DNA of 64,000 bases from Acinetobacter calcoaceticus DSM 30006 = CIP 81.8 (GCF_000368965.1 NZ_KB849779.1:1-64000), one strand, 5' to 3'. Shown: positions 26,154-38,881, numbered from the stretch's first letter. The notes: a model not told the origin generated them from the letters alone. Numbers and translations: made by a program.

Positions 26154-26183
26154 ACGTTACCAAGCAAGCGCTTGGTTTGTAAA
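26154..26183 (-). promoter_or_regulatory. atuA promoter with embedded operator palindrome
   Basis: On the minus strand TTTACA (26178-26183) and TAACGT (26154-26159) are 18 bases apart. The spacer is filled by a CCAAGC-4-GCTTGG inverted repeat (26160-26175) that contains the perfect 10-bp palindrome CAAGCGCTTG (26165-26174). This is the size and style of a TetR-family operator, and a regulator bound here would block RNA polymerase. AtuR is the obvious candidate. Confidence 0.7.
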
Positions 26184-26303
26184 GAGCAAAATGTTATTGT
26201 GATGTTGACCAAATCTTCCAAAATCGATAATCATTCTGAAATATGGTGAGATTTAGCAAAAAATTTCAGTATTCATTTTTATTTAAAGGGTCAAACCGCA
26301 CGT

Positions 26304-26903
26304 ATGATTGCTACTTCAATTGAACAGATTCCAAATATCTCTTGCTTTGATGACAGCCCACGTGGTCGTTTATTACAAGGTGCCGCGTACCTATTCCACA
26401 AGCAAGGCTATGACAAAACTACTGTCCGTGAACTAGCTCAATTTATTGGAATTCAATCAGGAAGTTTGTTCCATCACTTCAAAAGTAAAGATGACATTCT
26501 TGCCCATGTGATGGAGCAAACCATCATTTATAACCTAGCTCGTTTAGAAGATGCAGCAACTCAATCTACAGATCCAGAGCAACAATTACGTGCCCTAATT
26601 AAAGCAGAACTCATCTCGATTACTGGAGATACAGGTGCTGCCATGGCTGTGTTGGTTTATGAATGGTTTGCTCTTTCAAAAGAAAAACAAGATTATCTAT
26701 TGAAAATGCGTAATGAATATGAGCTAATTTGGTTAGATGTTATTGAAAAGTTACGCACAAAGGGCAAGATAAAGCATGATGCCTTTATTTGGCGACGTTT
26801 AGTTGGTGGAGCGATTTCATGGACCGTAACTTGGTATAAACCTGAAGGAAAGGTCAAAATTGATGAAGTGACCGAAATGGTTTGGGAGATGGCTTTGAAA
26901 TGA
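26304..26903 (+). CDS. atuR: AtuR, TetR-family repressor of the atu operon
   Basis: The 199-residue protein has an N-terminal TetR helix-turn-helix (about 22-66; the core reads TTVRELAQFIG then GSLFHHFKSKDDIL) and a helical ligand domain. It is divergent from atuA, and a palindrome lies in the shared intergenic region. AtuR of Pseudomonas represses atuABCDEFGH and is released by terpene-CoA intermediates; the same logic is inferred here. It is translationally coupled to the GNAT gene (ATGA overlap). Confidence 0.88.
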   Translation: MIATSIEQIPNISCFDDSPRGRLLQGAAYLFHKQGYDKTTVRELAQFIGIQSGSLFHHFKSKDDILAHVMEQTIIYNLARLEDAATQSTDPEQQLRALIKAELISITGDTGAAMAVLVYEWFALSKEKQDYLLKMRNEYELIWLDVIEKLRTKGKIKHDAFIWRRLVGGAISWTVTWYKPEGKVKIDEVTEMVWEMALK

Positions 26904-27400
26904 GTTCAGTCTATTTACGTAAACCTCAAATAAATGACTTGGCTGAAATTAAAGAAGCTTATGAACGCAGTGTTCAATTGCATCAACCTTGGACTTATCC
27001 ACCCTCTGACTTTAAACAATATTTAACACAAGAACATCGTTATTTTGTTTGCTTAACCGAAAGCCATACAATTGTCGGAACTTTTAATATCTCTAACATT
27101 ATCAGAGGTTATTTTCACTCGGCTTACTTAGGTTATGAAGTATTTCATCCCTATCAAGGCCGTGGATATATGAAAGCAGGCCTGAAATTATTACTTAGTG
27201 AAGCATTCGAAAAACTAAACTTACATAGATTAGAAGCAAATATACAACCTGAAAATATTGCTTCAATTCATCTGGTTGCAAATGCAGGTTTTATCAAAGA
27301 GGGCTTTTCTCGACAATATCTTCGAGTAGGTGGAAAAGACTGGAAAGATCATGAACGTTGGGCGATTTTAAATGAAATGTGGAATAAAACCTCAGGATAG
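26900..27400 (+). CDS. GNAT acetyltransferase, RimJ/RimL-like
   Basis: From ATG 26900 the protein has 166 residues, and this start overlaps the atuR stop as ATGA. It shows the GNAT pattern of ribosomal-protein alanine N-acetyltransferases: GYEVFHPYQGRGYM (acetyl-CoA binding), LHRLEANIQPENIAS and LVANAGFIKEGF. A TTG start at 26882 is possible but unneeded. The substrate is unknown; coupling to atuR is notable because no acetyltransferase step is known in terpene breakdown. Confidence 0.8.
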   Translation: MSSVYLRKPQINDLAEIKEAYERSVQLHQPWTYPPSDFKQYLTQEHRYFVCLTESHTIVGTFNISNIIRGYFHSAYLGYEVFHPYQGRGYMKAGLKLLLSEAFEKLNLHRLEANIQPENIASIHLVANAGFIKEGFSRQYLRVGGKDWKDHERWAILNEMWNKTSG

Positions 27401-27415
27401 ATAGATCAAGAATGA

Positions 27416-27443
27416 GATAAGGCAGCTTAAAAGCCGCCTTATA
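27416..27443. terminator. Probable terminator between the GNAT gene and the acyl-CoA dehydrogenase gene
   Basis: A 7-bp outer stem (ATAAGGC with GCCTTAT), one mismatch, a 2-bp inner stem and a 6-base loop lie between the converging genes. The T runs are short, so efficiency is uncertain. Confidence 0.5.
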
Positions 27444-27450
27444 AATAGAC

Positions 27451-28614
27451 TTAATAACCCAACTGCTTACTAATCAAATCTTTCATAATTTCTTCAGCGC
27501 CCCCACCAATCATATTGACCTTCACCTCACGATAAATACGCTCAGATTTAGTTCCACGCATGAACCCCATGCCTCCCAATGTTTGTACAGCTGCATCAGC
27601 ACAAAATTGCATAGTACGTGTAGCAACATTTTTAAGCATTGAAATTTGAGCTACGAGCTCTGGCCCCTGCAACTTTGGTTGAGTCATTTTCCATGCGGTT
27701 TCTTCAAGTAATGCCCGTGTTGAGGTCAATTGTGTCGCCATATCCACCAACTTATGACGAACTACTTGATGATCAATTAATCGCTTACCAAAAGTCTTAC
27801 GTTGCTGAGCCCAATCTAAAGCTTCTTCATAACACACCAGTGCATAACCATAAGCCACTACACCTAAGAAAAAACGCTCCATATTAAAGTTATTCATAAT
27901 TACTTTAAAACCAGCATTTTCTTTACCTAAAAGATTTGATGCAGGCACTTTAACTTGGTCAAAATGCAAATGTGCTGTATCTGAAGCCCACCACCCCATT
28001 TTCTTTAAAGGTGTTTTAGTGATTCCTTCACTCTGGGCATCAATCAGCAACATCGAAATACCTTCAGCACCCGATTTAGTCGGGTCTGTACGCACCGCAA
28101 CTGTATAGTAATCAGCGCGAATTCCTGAAGTGATAAAGGTTTTCTCACCAGAAACAATATAATAATCACCCTCTCGAATGGCCTTAGTCTGAAGTGCAGC
28201 AACATCTGACCCACCACTTGGTTCAGTAATGGCTAAGGCAGAAATTTTTTCACCAGAAATAATACTAGGGAGAACTCTAGCCTTTAATTCTTCACTACCA
28301 AAATGCTGAATCGGTGGTGCACCAATGGTATGTACCATCAATGAGATATGTACTCCACCAGAGCCAGCCTTCGCCATTTCTACACCAGCCAGCAATGAAT
28401 AGAATGGATCAGCATCTGGAATACCACCATATTCTTCAGAAAACCCTAATCCTAATAAACCAATCTCAGCAGCTTTCTTGTATAGTTCTCTTGGAAATGT
28501 CTCGGCTTCATCCCACTCATTGACAAAAGGTGCCATTTCTTTTTGTACAAATCGACGAACATTATCAGCAAAAGCAATGTGTTGTTCATTATAGTAAATT
28601 GGGTTGGATTGCAT
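27451..28614 (-). CDS. Acyl-CoA dehydrogenase of unknown chain specificity
   Basis: The 387-residue flavoenzyme (ATG 28614 chosen; an in-frame upstream ATG at 28677 adds 21 residues with no homology to the family) shows AITEPSGGSDVAALQTKA, FITSG and a C-terminal MIGGGAEEIMKDL. It is similar in design to AtuD but clearly a different sequence. It stands alone on the minus strand, downstream of the atuR-GNAT unit. A role in terpene or branched-chain acyl-CoA oxidation is likely from location; no substrate can be read. Confidence 0.85.
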   Translation of the reverse strand: MQSNPIYYNEQHIAFADNVRRFVQKEMAPFVNEWDEAETFPRELYKKAAEIGLLGLGFSEEYGGIPDADPFYSLLAGVEMAKAGSGGVHISLMVHTIGAPPIQHFGSEELKARVLPSIISGEKISALAITEPSGGSDVAALQTKAIREGDYYIVSGEKTFITSGIRADYYTVAVRTDPTKSGAEGISMLLIDAQSEGITKTPLKKMGWWASDTAHLHFDQVKVPASNLLGKENAGFKVIMNNFNMERFFLGVVAYGYALVCYEEALDWAQQRKTFGKRLIDHQVVRHKLVDMATQLTSTRALLEETAWKMTQPKLQGPELVAQISMLKNVATRTMQFCADAAVQTLGGMGFMRGTKSERIYREVKVNMIGGGAEEIMKDLISKQLGY

Positions 28615-28750
28615 TTTTAGAGATATCCTAATGTTTTTATTTAATTCCAAGGCATATCTTGGCATGTTTGGCATCAATCAAAAGTTGCAAGAATCTCCAA
28701 TTTCTTGGCATAAAACATCAAACCTAATTATTCTTATTAAAATGCAAAGT

Positions 28751-29314
28751 CTATACTCTTAAACAGCAACGAAATCCACGAACTGCGTAATACGATTGTG
28801 CACCATTATGGTAAACAAAAACACGGCCATAACGACGGTCAGCAAAAATTGCTCCATCTAATTGGCGAATCTCATCTGGAGTTGCAAGCCAACTTGATGT
28901 TTTAAGATCAAACTCGCCTAACTTTTGTAATTGATGATATTGCTCTTCTGTTAGAAGTTCGACTCCCATTTCTATAGCAATATCGATTGCACTATTTTTA
29001 GGTGGGTGATCTTTTCTAGACTCTAAAGCTTCACGATCATAACAAAGACTTCTACGGCCTTTTGGTGTCTCAGGAGAGCAATCCATAAACAAATATTCAT
29101 CACTATGTTGATCATAAGCCACCACGTCAGGCTCTCCTCCCGTATTTTCCATTTCTTGCAATGACCATAGTTTGTCAGGAGATTTAATTAGTTTAGTCTG
29201 CACACTCGGCCATTCTATTTCTCTATGACGATGTGAATTCTTTTCAAATCTATCTTTTAGTAGCTCAACAAGTGTTTCTATTTGCTTTGGAGCTAATTGC
29301 TTTTTAATTACCAT
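28751..29314 (-). CDS. DUF4256 family protein
   Basis: The 187-residue soluble protein has no signal peptide or membrane helix. The EMENTGGEPDVVAYD, FMDCSPETPKGRRSLCYD and SSWLATPDEIR segments are characteristic of DUF4256, a family of unknown function. It is followed downstream by nothing until the acyl-CoA dehydrogenase gene and lies 20 bases after the GFA-family gene stop, so the two are probably co-transcribed. Confidence 0.75.
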   Translation of the reverse strand: MVIKKQLAPKQIETLVELLKDRFEKNSHRHREIEWPSVQTKLIKSPDKLWSLQEMENTGGEPDVVAYDQHSDEYLFMDCSPETPKGRRSLCYDREALESRKDHPPKNSAIDIAIEMGVELLTEEQYHQLQKLGEFDLKTSSWLATPDEIRQLDGAIFADRRYGRVFVYHNGAQSYYAVRGFRCCLRV

Positions 29315-29334
29315 TTGATAAATCCTTATATTTA

Positions 29335-29685
29335 TTAAGCTGAACGTCCATCAAAATAATTTATTTTTATTTTTTCTAAATCCATGTCATCTATGCATCG
29401 AACATTAATAGCAAAGATAGCATTACCCTTTGCATCTGTACCTTGAGCATAAGGATGAATACCACACATTTTACAGAAATGATGATTAATCACATGTTTG
29501 TTAAAAGTGTAATTCGCCAAATTTTCAGGGGTTTCTAAAGAAATCTTAACTTGCTTACTTGGTAAGAACCAAAGCAAAGAACCTTTCTTCTGACATATTG
29601 AACAATTGCAAGATAAAACCTCTGATAACTCTCCTTCCGCTACAAATTTAATCGAACCACAATGACAACTTCCTTGATATTCCAT
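29335..29685 (-). CDS. GFA (glutathione-dependent formaldehyde-activating-like) zinc protein
   Basis: The 116-residue protein has the GFA cysteine pattern: C7 and C9 (CHC), C26, C28 and C31 (CNCSIC) and C71 and C74 (CKMC), which hold two zinc ions in the fold. Family members rarely have a proven activity, and true glutathione:formaldehyde adduct formation should not be assumed. It is the first of a two-gene unit with the DUF4256 gene. Confidence 0.85.
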   Translation of the reverse strand: MEYQGSCHCGSIKFVAEGELSEVLSCNCSICQKKGSLLWFLPSKQVKISLETPENLANYTFNKHVINHHFCKMCGIHPYAQGTDAKGNAIFAINVRCIDDMDLEKIKINYFDGRSA

Positions 29686-29806
29686 ACCTATTTTTCCTTT
29701 TTCCTGTTCTAATTTTTTATAATATTCTTCTTAATAGTTTAATTTTTTATCATTTTGTAGAATTTATTTTCTCTACATCACTCAAACATATAAATTAAAA
29801 TAATGC

Positions 29807-30202
29807 TTAATTCCAAAAATATTGACACCTCTTACATCTACTACCATTTTTAAAAGAGAATAAAGGTAGACCAAAGAACATGAAGGCTAAAAAAGTTGAT
29901 TTTTTCCCTTTTGTATAAGCTTGTATATCTCGACTTCCACAATGAGGGCAACATTCTTTATTCTTTCCAAATTTTTGCTCTAACTCATCACTAAAATCCC
30001 TCTCAAGAAGAGCCTTTGATTCCTCAACATAGTTTTCTGGAACTAATAGACGAACTCCACCTAAAGCATTGGAATAAAACCAATCCATATTAATAGTGTG
30101 TTCATTTTCAATATATACAGGAATACCAAAAGCTTCTAACTGAGTTTTTGCAATTTGAGCTTCATAAGGAAAAGAGAACGTTTTAACTAATATCCATTGC
30201 AT
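29807..30202 (-). CDS. DUF2007-type protein with C-terminal zinc ribbon
   Basis: The 131-residue protein begins with a DUF2007-like module (about 1-70, putative signal-transducing PII-like fold: FPYEAQIAKTQLEAFGIPVYIEN, then GGVRLLVPE). Two cysteine pairs follow, CPHCGS and CKRC, flanking a hydrophobic stretch (about 106-116). The paired CxxC motifs suggest a zinc ribbon. Function is unknown. It lies between the 5S terminator and the GFA gene in an AT-rich stretch. Confidence 0.7.
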   Translation of the reverse strand: MQWILVKTFSFPYEAQIAKTQLEAFGIPVYIENEHTINMDWFYSNALGGVRLLVPENYVEESKALLERDFSDELEQKFGKNKECCPHCGSRDIQAYTKGKKSTFLAFMFFGLPLFSFKNGSRCKRCQYFWN

Positions 30203-30287
30203 AGGTATATTTCAAATAATAGCAGGGAGTTAAGGGCTAAAAATATCATTTTTAACCAGTTAAAGCATTAATCCCCTTTTTCAGGCA

Positions 30288-30324
30288 TAAAAAAACACCC
30301 TCAACTGTTAAGTTGAGGGTGTTT
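30288..30324 (-). terminator. Terminator of the rRNA operon
   Basis: A 14-bp perfect stem (30293-30306 with 30311-30324) and a 4-base loop lie just after 5S and end in seven T on the minus strand. It is the strongest terminator in the window. Confidence 0.95.
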
Positions 30325-30331
30325 GAATAAT

Positions 30332-30446
30332 GAGCTGGCGATGACTTACTCTCACATGGGAAACCCCACACTACCATCAGCGCTAAGAGGTTTCACTTCT
30401 GAGTTCGGGAAGGGATCAGGTGGTTCACTCTTGCTATGGTCGCCAG
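30332..30446 (-). rRNA. rrf: 5S ribosomal RNA
   Basis: The minus strand reads CTGGCGACCATAGC at the 5' end and GTCATCGCCAG near the 3' end, which pair as helix I. The internal CCCGAACTCAGAAGTGAAA is the conserved loop B/C region. Length is about 115. It is the last gene of the operon, just before the terminator. Confidence 0.95.
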
Positions 30447-30630
30447 CACAACTGGTATGGATACTTGCATTGGTCTTATTGGTTGCCGATGCGTTTTCCA
30501 AATCTTTACAGATGGGCTGATTGAGTCTTACTATATTTTGTTCATTTTAGCTAAGCGTATAACTAAATCAAGTTGCTTTGCATATTAATGAATCGATTGA
30601 TGCTTTATATACAACTGCTTGGGTGTTGTA

Positions 30631-33524
<2,894 letters not shown>

Positions 33525-33893
33525 TACAACCCCAAACAGTCGTTATTACCTACAAGGAGTAATAAGACATGATCAATGATTTCTCATCAATCTCTTACAG
33601 TTTGAAGTACTGTGTATTTAAACACTGTACAGCTTCAATCTAATTCATATACCAAAACGCTTGATTCAGTTAATTTGCTAGTTCTCAATTAATTCCAAGA
33701 TCAGAATTACTTCCTCTCTCTTCATTATTGAGTGAACAATTTATTTCAGACTCAATTTTGCCAATCTGTTAATGAATAAACATGCCTTCGTCAGGTCATG
33801 CTTAATACCGTGATACTTAAATCACAGAAGTTAATAAACCAAGATTTAAATCTTTATTTACTAATTTCTGTAATCCGAACTTCTCTTAAGTTC
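33525..33893 (-). other. Internal spacer between tRNA-Ala and 23S
   Basis: This 370-base transcribed spacer has no gene. It contains a long imperfect hairpin at about 33600-33640 and the 5' strand of the 23S processing stem at its low-coordinate end. Confidence 0.7.
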
Positions 33894-33969
33894 TGGTGGA
33901 GACTAGGAGAGTCGAACTCCTGACCTCCTGCGTGCAAAGCAGGCGCTCTACCAACTAAGCTAAGTCCCC
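33894..33969 (-). tRNA. tRNA-Ala (anticodon TGC)
   Basis: The 76-base cloverleaf starts GGGGACT, has anticodon loop TTTGCAC, T arm GGAGTTCGACTCTCC-type pairing and an encoded CCA at 33894-33896. It lies in the 16S-23S spacer downstream of tRNA-Ile. Confidence 0.96.
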
Positions 33970-34025
33970 AGCTTACATCATCAGTTATGTATCTTCTTTT
34001 CTATAACTTCAACCAGTCAAAGTCA

Positions 34026-34102
<77 letters not shown>

Positions 34103-34161
34103 TCAGATACATCTATGAAGAACAACTTGTTGTGGATTCTTACCAATCGTCAATCTTTCGT

Positions 34162-35699
<1,538 letters not shown>

Positions 35700-36007
35700 A
35701 AAATCATTTTGCACCTTATTAAAGACAAGGTGCCAATTCTGGCTCATCAATTTTCTGACTTAAATTTCGCTCAAATAAACTTCGAGTAATTTAAACCAAT
35801 CAATCAATGATAATATTTCGATCAATCAATCAGTAAAAATCCACACAAGTTGTTCTTCATAATCTCTTAATGATCTTCTTACTGGTTCGTCACCAGCAAG
35901 CTAGGTCGGCTATATTACTCTTAATCTCTTAAAAGTCAACAGGTAATTTCGATATTTTTAAAACTTATTCTCAAAACCAACTTCTCATCAAATCCACTGC
36001 CTAAAGC
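35700..36007 (-). other. rRNA operon leader region
   Basis: This stretch lies between 16S and the upstream repeat. It holds the inner promoter (35912-35939). Between that and 16S it holds two direct copies of ATCAATCAAT (35799-35808 and 35821-35830). No protein gene is visible. Confidence 0.7.
35912..35939 (-). promoter_or_regulatory. rRNA operon inner promoter (P2)
   Basis: On the minus strand TTGACT (35934-35939) and TAATAT (35912-35917) are 16 bases apart, placing the start about 205 bases ahead of 16S. Confidence 0.75.
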
Positions 36008-36102
36008 AATCAACTCAATTCCAAGTAACTGTTTTTCAACAAGTTTCTATCTGCATCACCGCCGATGGATGTGCATTATAGACTATTAAATTCCCTTGGC
36101 AA
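36008..36102 (-). repeat. rRNA operon upstream repeat, copy 2, with outer promoter (P1)
   Basis: These 95 bases are identical to 1-95. The promoter TTGCCA (36097-36102), 16-base spacer, TATAAT (36075-36080) lies at the outer end. Identity with the other copy stops exactly at the -35 box. Beyond it this copy carries an A/T-tract-rich stretch on the minus strand that would suit an UP element. Confidence 0.85.
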
Positions 36103-36272
36103 TACCTTTTTTAAATTAATATGATCGTATGATTATTTTTTAGCCTTTTTAGCATATTATCTATATTATTTGATCAATTTTACATTGATAATAGGTCATC
36201 GATTTTGTATTAAAACATATCTCCACCCAACTGCACATTAAGTATTAGCCTGGCTGGTGGTTAAGGAATTAT

Positions 36273-37151
36273 ATGAATTATTCTAATTTAATTTTATTAA
36301 GCGTGTTATCTGTAGGTGTTTGTACCTCTATATATGCTAAAGAAAACACGATAAGTGAATCTCCTAATGCTAACTCATCAGCAGAAGTTGGATCTCATCA
36401 CCCTCGATCACAAATTATTAATGATTTAAAAAATATTAAAGTTAAAGATTTAAAAATTAATGCAAATGCAGCACAACCAGATTTAGTTAAAGATCCTTTG
36501 CAGTCATTGAACCGTCCAATTTATTCTTTTAATGACATGTTGGACCGAAACTTTTTGCGTCCTGTTGCTGTTCAATATAGAGAAAAGACCCCAGAAGATG
36601 TACGTGGCTCTTATCGCCAGTTCCGTAAAAATCTTGGTGAACCATGGAATGCTGTTAATCAGCTTATTCAAGGTCGCCCAAGTCGTGCAGCAAAAACTTT
36701 AGGTCGATTTACAATTAATACCTTAACTACTCTTGGTTTGGCAGACCCAGCCAGCCGCTTAGGTTTACCAACTGAGGAAGAGAATTTTGGTGTAACCCTT
36801 GGTTATTATGGTGTGCCTTCTGGTCCATTCCTTATGCTACCTTTCTTTGGGCCGAGTACTTTACGTGATGGTTTTGGTTTGGCAGTAGATGCCCAAGCTC
36901 GTCCACAAAAATATGTTATGGATGATCAAGACGGTATTTATTGGTCGAGTAACTTATTACAAGCTGTTGATACCCGTGCTCAATATTTGGACTTGGATCA
37001 AACCTTACAGGGTGATCAATACGCTATGATTCGAGACTTATACCTCCAACGTAAAGCATTCCAGATTGCAGAGAAAAAGGGCGACTCGGCTGATGTATCT
37101 TTTATTGATGATGACTCAGAAGATACACCGGATGAGAATCAAAACCCTTAA
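36273..37151 (+). CDS. mlaA: MlaA/VacJ-family outer-membrane lipid asymmetry protein
   Basis: The 292-residue protein has the MlaA core (about 70-250): DPLQSLNRPIYSFND, NLGEPWNAVNQLIQGR, ENFGVTLGYYGV and GPFLMLPFFGPSTLRDG. MlaA removes misplaced phospholipids from the outer leaflet and passes them to MlaC. The signal peptide is unusual: the only early cysteine (VGVC, Cys17) has valine before it, a poor lipobox, while an IYA site about six residues later suits signal peptidase I. It may therefore not be lipidated, unlike E. coli MlaA. It has an AAGGA site before the ATG and ends at a strong terminator; other mla genes are not nearby. Confidence 0.88.
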   Translation: MNYSNLILLSVLSVGVCTSIYAKENTISESPNANSSAEVGSHHPRSQIINDLKNIKVKDLKINANAAQPDLVKDPLQSLNRPIYSFNDMLDRNFLRPVAVQYREKTPEDVRGSYRQFRKNLGEPWNAVNQLIQGRPSRAAKTLGRFTINTLTTLGLADPASRLGLPTEEENFGVTLGYYGVPSGPFLMLPFFGPSTLRDGFGLAVDAQARPQKYVMDDQDGIYWSSNLLQAVDTRAQYLDLDQTLQGDQYAMIRDLYLQRKAFQIAEKKGDSADVSFIDDDSEDTPDENQNP

Positions 37152-37157
37152 AAGATG

Positions 37158-37206
37158 AAATCAAGGTATTGCTTGGATTGAGAGTTCGGCAATACCTTGA
37201 TTTTGA
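37158..37206 (+). terminator. Terminator after mlaA
   Basis: A 15-bp perfect stem (37158-37172 with 37189-37203) with a 16-base loop follows mlaA. Its 3' arm overlaps the gigA promoter, and its T run is short. Confidence 0.75.
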
Positions 37207-37224
37207 TGATACATACTCTATGAT
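37197..37224 (+). promoter_or_regulatory. Candidate gigA promoter
   Basis: TTGATT (37197-37202) and TATGAT (37219-37224) are 16 bases apart, about 35 bases ahead of the gigA ATG. The -35 box lies in the terminator arm of mlaA. Confidence 0.55.
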
Positions 37225-37262
37225 GAATAAAGTGATCATATAAAAGGACTACCATATCTTCT

Positions 37263-38231
37263 ATGTATTTTATTAAACCGACACGCTCTATCCCTTATTT
37301 AGAGCAAGCTTTGGATAAACTACCAGGCTTACAAGTCATTAACATAGATGATTTAGACTTATATGATCCAACCATCATTGCAATTGCAGATGTACAAGAT
37401 TTCCTGACTTTTAAGTGGAATTTACCGACTATTGTAATTGCCTTTGAAAATGAAGGTGGCGCTTTAGCTCATGCATGGGAAGCAGGTGCTCTTGCAGGTT
37501 GGGTATGGAATCAACTACCTAACGATTTAAACAAAGCCTTATCAAGAATTGATGCTCAATATAAGCGTAATCAAGATAGCCGTGACTTACCTTCGGCTGC
37601 TGAATTGCAAAAACGATTATTACCAAACCCCATCGATTTATTAAATTATGAAGTCGAAACTTTCTTTCAGCCTTCGGCTTATCTTTCCGGTGATTGGTAT
37701 GACTATTGGAAATTAAATGATAAAGAAGTTTTATTTTATCTTGCCGATGTTTCAGGTCATGGTGTAACGAGTAGTTTGTTAACATCATGGATGGCAGCTT
37801 TCCATGGTCGATCTAAAACCCCAAGACAATTAATTAAAAAATTAAACGGGATGTTAGTTCAAGAAAATATTGAAAAGCACATTACGATTGTTGTGGGTAT
37901 TTTAAATCTTGAAACACACACTCTTCGTTGGTCAAGTGCCGGGCATTACCCCCCTCCTATCATTTTTGAGCCCAATCAAGCACCTAAAATTCTAACAACG
38001 AGCAGTTTTCCGCTAGGTTTAACGGATGAGTTGGAAGTTGAAGAGCATATTTGTACACTAAATCGCCATGCACGCTTCATTGTTTGCTCAGATGGAGCCC
38101 TCGAACCCTTTGATGGTGGTTTGAATGATCAGTTCCAACAATTGGTCCATCATTTGCAAAATCAATCATTTCAAGCACCCGATCATGTGGCCGATGATAT
38201 TGCCATCTTCAGTCTTTGCCGAATGAATTAA
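37263..38231 (+). CDS. gigA: GigA, RsbU-like PP2C serine phosphatase
   Basis: The 322-residue protein has a receiver-like N-terminal domain (about 1-110) lacking a clear phosphoacceptor and a SpoIIE/PP2C phosphatase domain (about 125-320). Metal-binding motifs are SGDWYDY, LADVSGHG and DDIAIFSL. In A. baumannii GigA dephosphorylates the STAS protein GigB. The two control stress, aminoglycoside tolerance and growth in insect larvae, with a reported link to the nitrogen phosphotransferase system. The gigB gene follows after 102 bases. The nearest AAGGA lies about 16 bases upstream of the ATG, so initiation may be weak. Confidence 0.9.
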   Translation: MYFIKPTRSIPYLEQALDKLPGLQVINIDDLDLYDPTIIAIADVQDFLTFKWNLPTIVIAFENEGGALAHAWEAGALAGWVWNQLPNDLNKALSRIDAQYKRNQDSRDLPSAAELQKRLLPNPIDLLNYEVETFFQPSAYLSGDWYDYWKLNDKEVLFYLADVSGHGVTSSLLTSWMAAFHGRSKTPRQLIKKLNGMLVQENIEKHITIVVGILNLETHTLRWSSAGHYPPPIIFEPNQAPKILTTSSFPLGLTDELEVEEHICTLNRHARFIVCSDGALEPFDGGLNDQFQQLVHHLQNQSFQAPDHVADDIAIFSLCRMN

Positions 38232-38333
38232 TTTACGAATCAATTAATTACATAATATACGACCTAAGGACTCTTGAGTCTGAGATGGCACTATGTGATA
38301 ATTTTTCTATCCTTCTCTGAAAATGGCATTTAT

Positions 38334-38855
38334 ATGTCAACAGGTCATGTTGAATATGCAAGCTTAAATGGAACGCATATTTTCAAACTTATTGGTGAAG
38401 TGCGAGCCCATTCTTGTATAAGTCTAGACAAACTTTTAAACAGAATTGAACAGCAAGAGAATGTTGTTGGTGCAATCGTTGATTTAACCCAAACAACATT
38501 TATTGATAGTACTGTATTAGGTATCTTAGCTAAGCTAGGTTTAAAGCTGAAACAGACTCATCATATTCAAGCTGTGATGCTATCTACCAATCCAGATATC
38601 ACAACCTTAGCCAACAGTATGGGGCTAGGGCAGGTTTTTGTCATTTTGAATTATTGTGGTGATCCTAATGTTTGTACGTTAACGTTAACAGATGAACAAA
38701 TCACTCATAATGCAATGCTAAGAACTGTTCTGGATGCACATAAGACATTGATGAAACTCAATGCAAACAATCAGAATATGTTTGAGCCACTAGTGAAGCA
38801 GTTACAGAAAGAACAAGATACGCTTGAACAGGTATCGGATAAGCAAAATGCCTGA
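38334..38855 (+). CDS. gigB: GigB, STAS-domain anti-sigma-factor antagonist
   Basis: From ATG 38334 the protein has 173 residues. A STAS domain covers about 5-110, with the phosphorylatable serine in FIDSTVLG; GigA is expected to remove that phosphate. A C-terminal extension of about 60 residues is helical and charged. I preferred the ATG because the STAS fold starts just after it, although a TTG at 38274 in the same frame has AAGGA only three bases upstream. It is followed by a nitrilase-family gene 26 bases on. Confidence 0.88.
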   Translation: MSTGHVEYASLNGTHIFKLIGEVRAHSCISLDKLLNRIEQQENVVGAIVDLTQTTFIDSTVLGILAKLGLKLKQTHHIQAVMLSTNPDITTLANSMGLGQVFVILNYCGDPNVCTLTLTDEQITHNAMLRTVLDAHKTLMKLNANNQNMFEPLVKQLQKEQDTLEQVSDKQNA

Positions 38856-38881
38856 TTTTCACGATTAAGCCGGATTAGAAT

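Noticed and set aside
35799..35830. Two ATCAATCAAT copies as a regulatory repeat
   Set aside because: Short, low-complexity direct repeats in the rRNA leader; no dyad or known box, so not called as a site.
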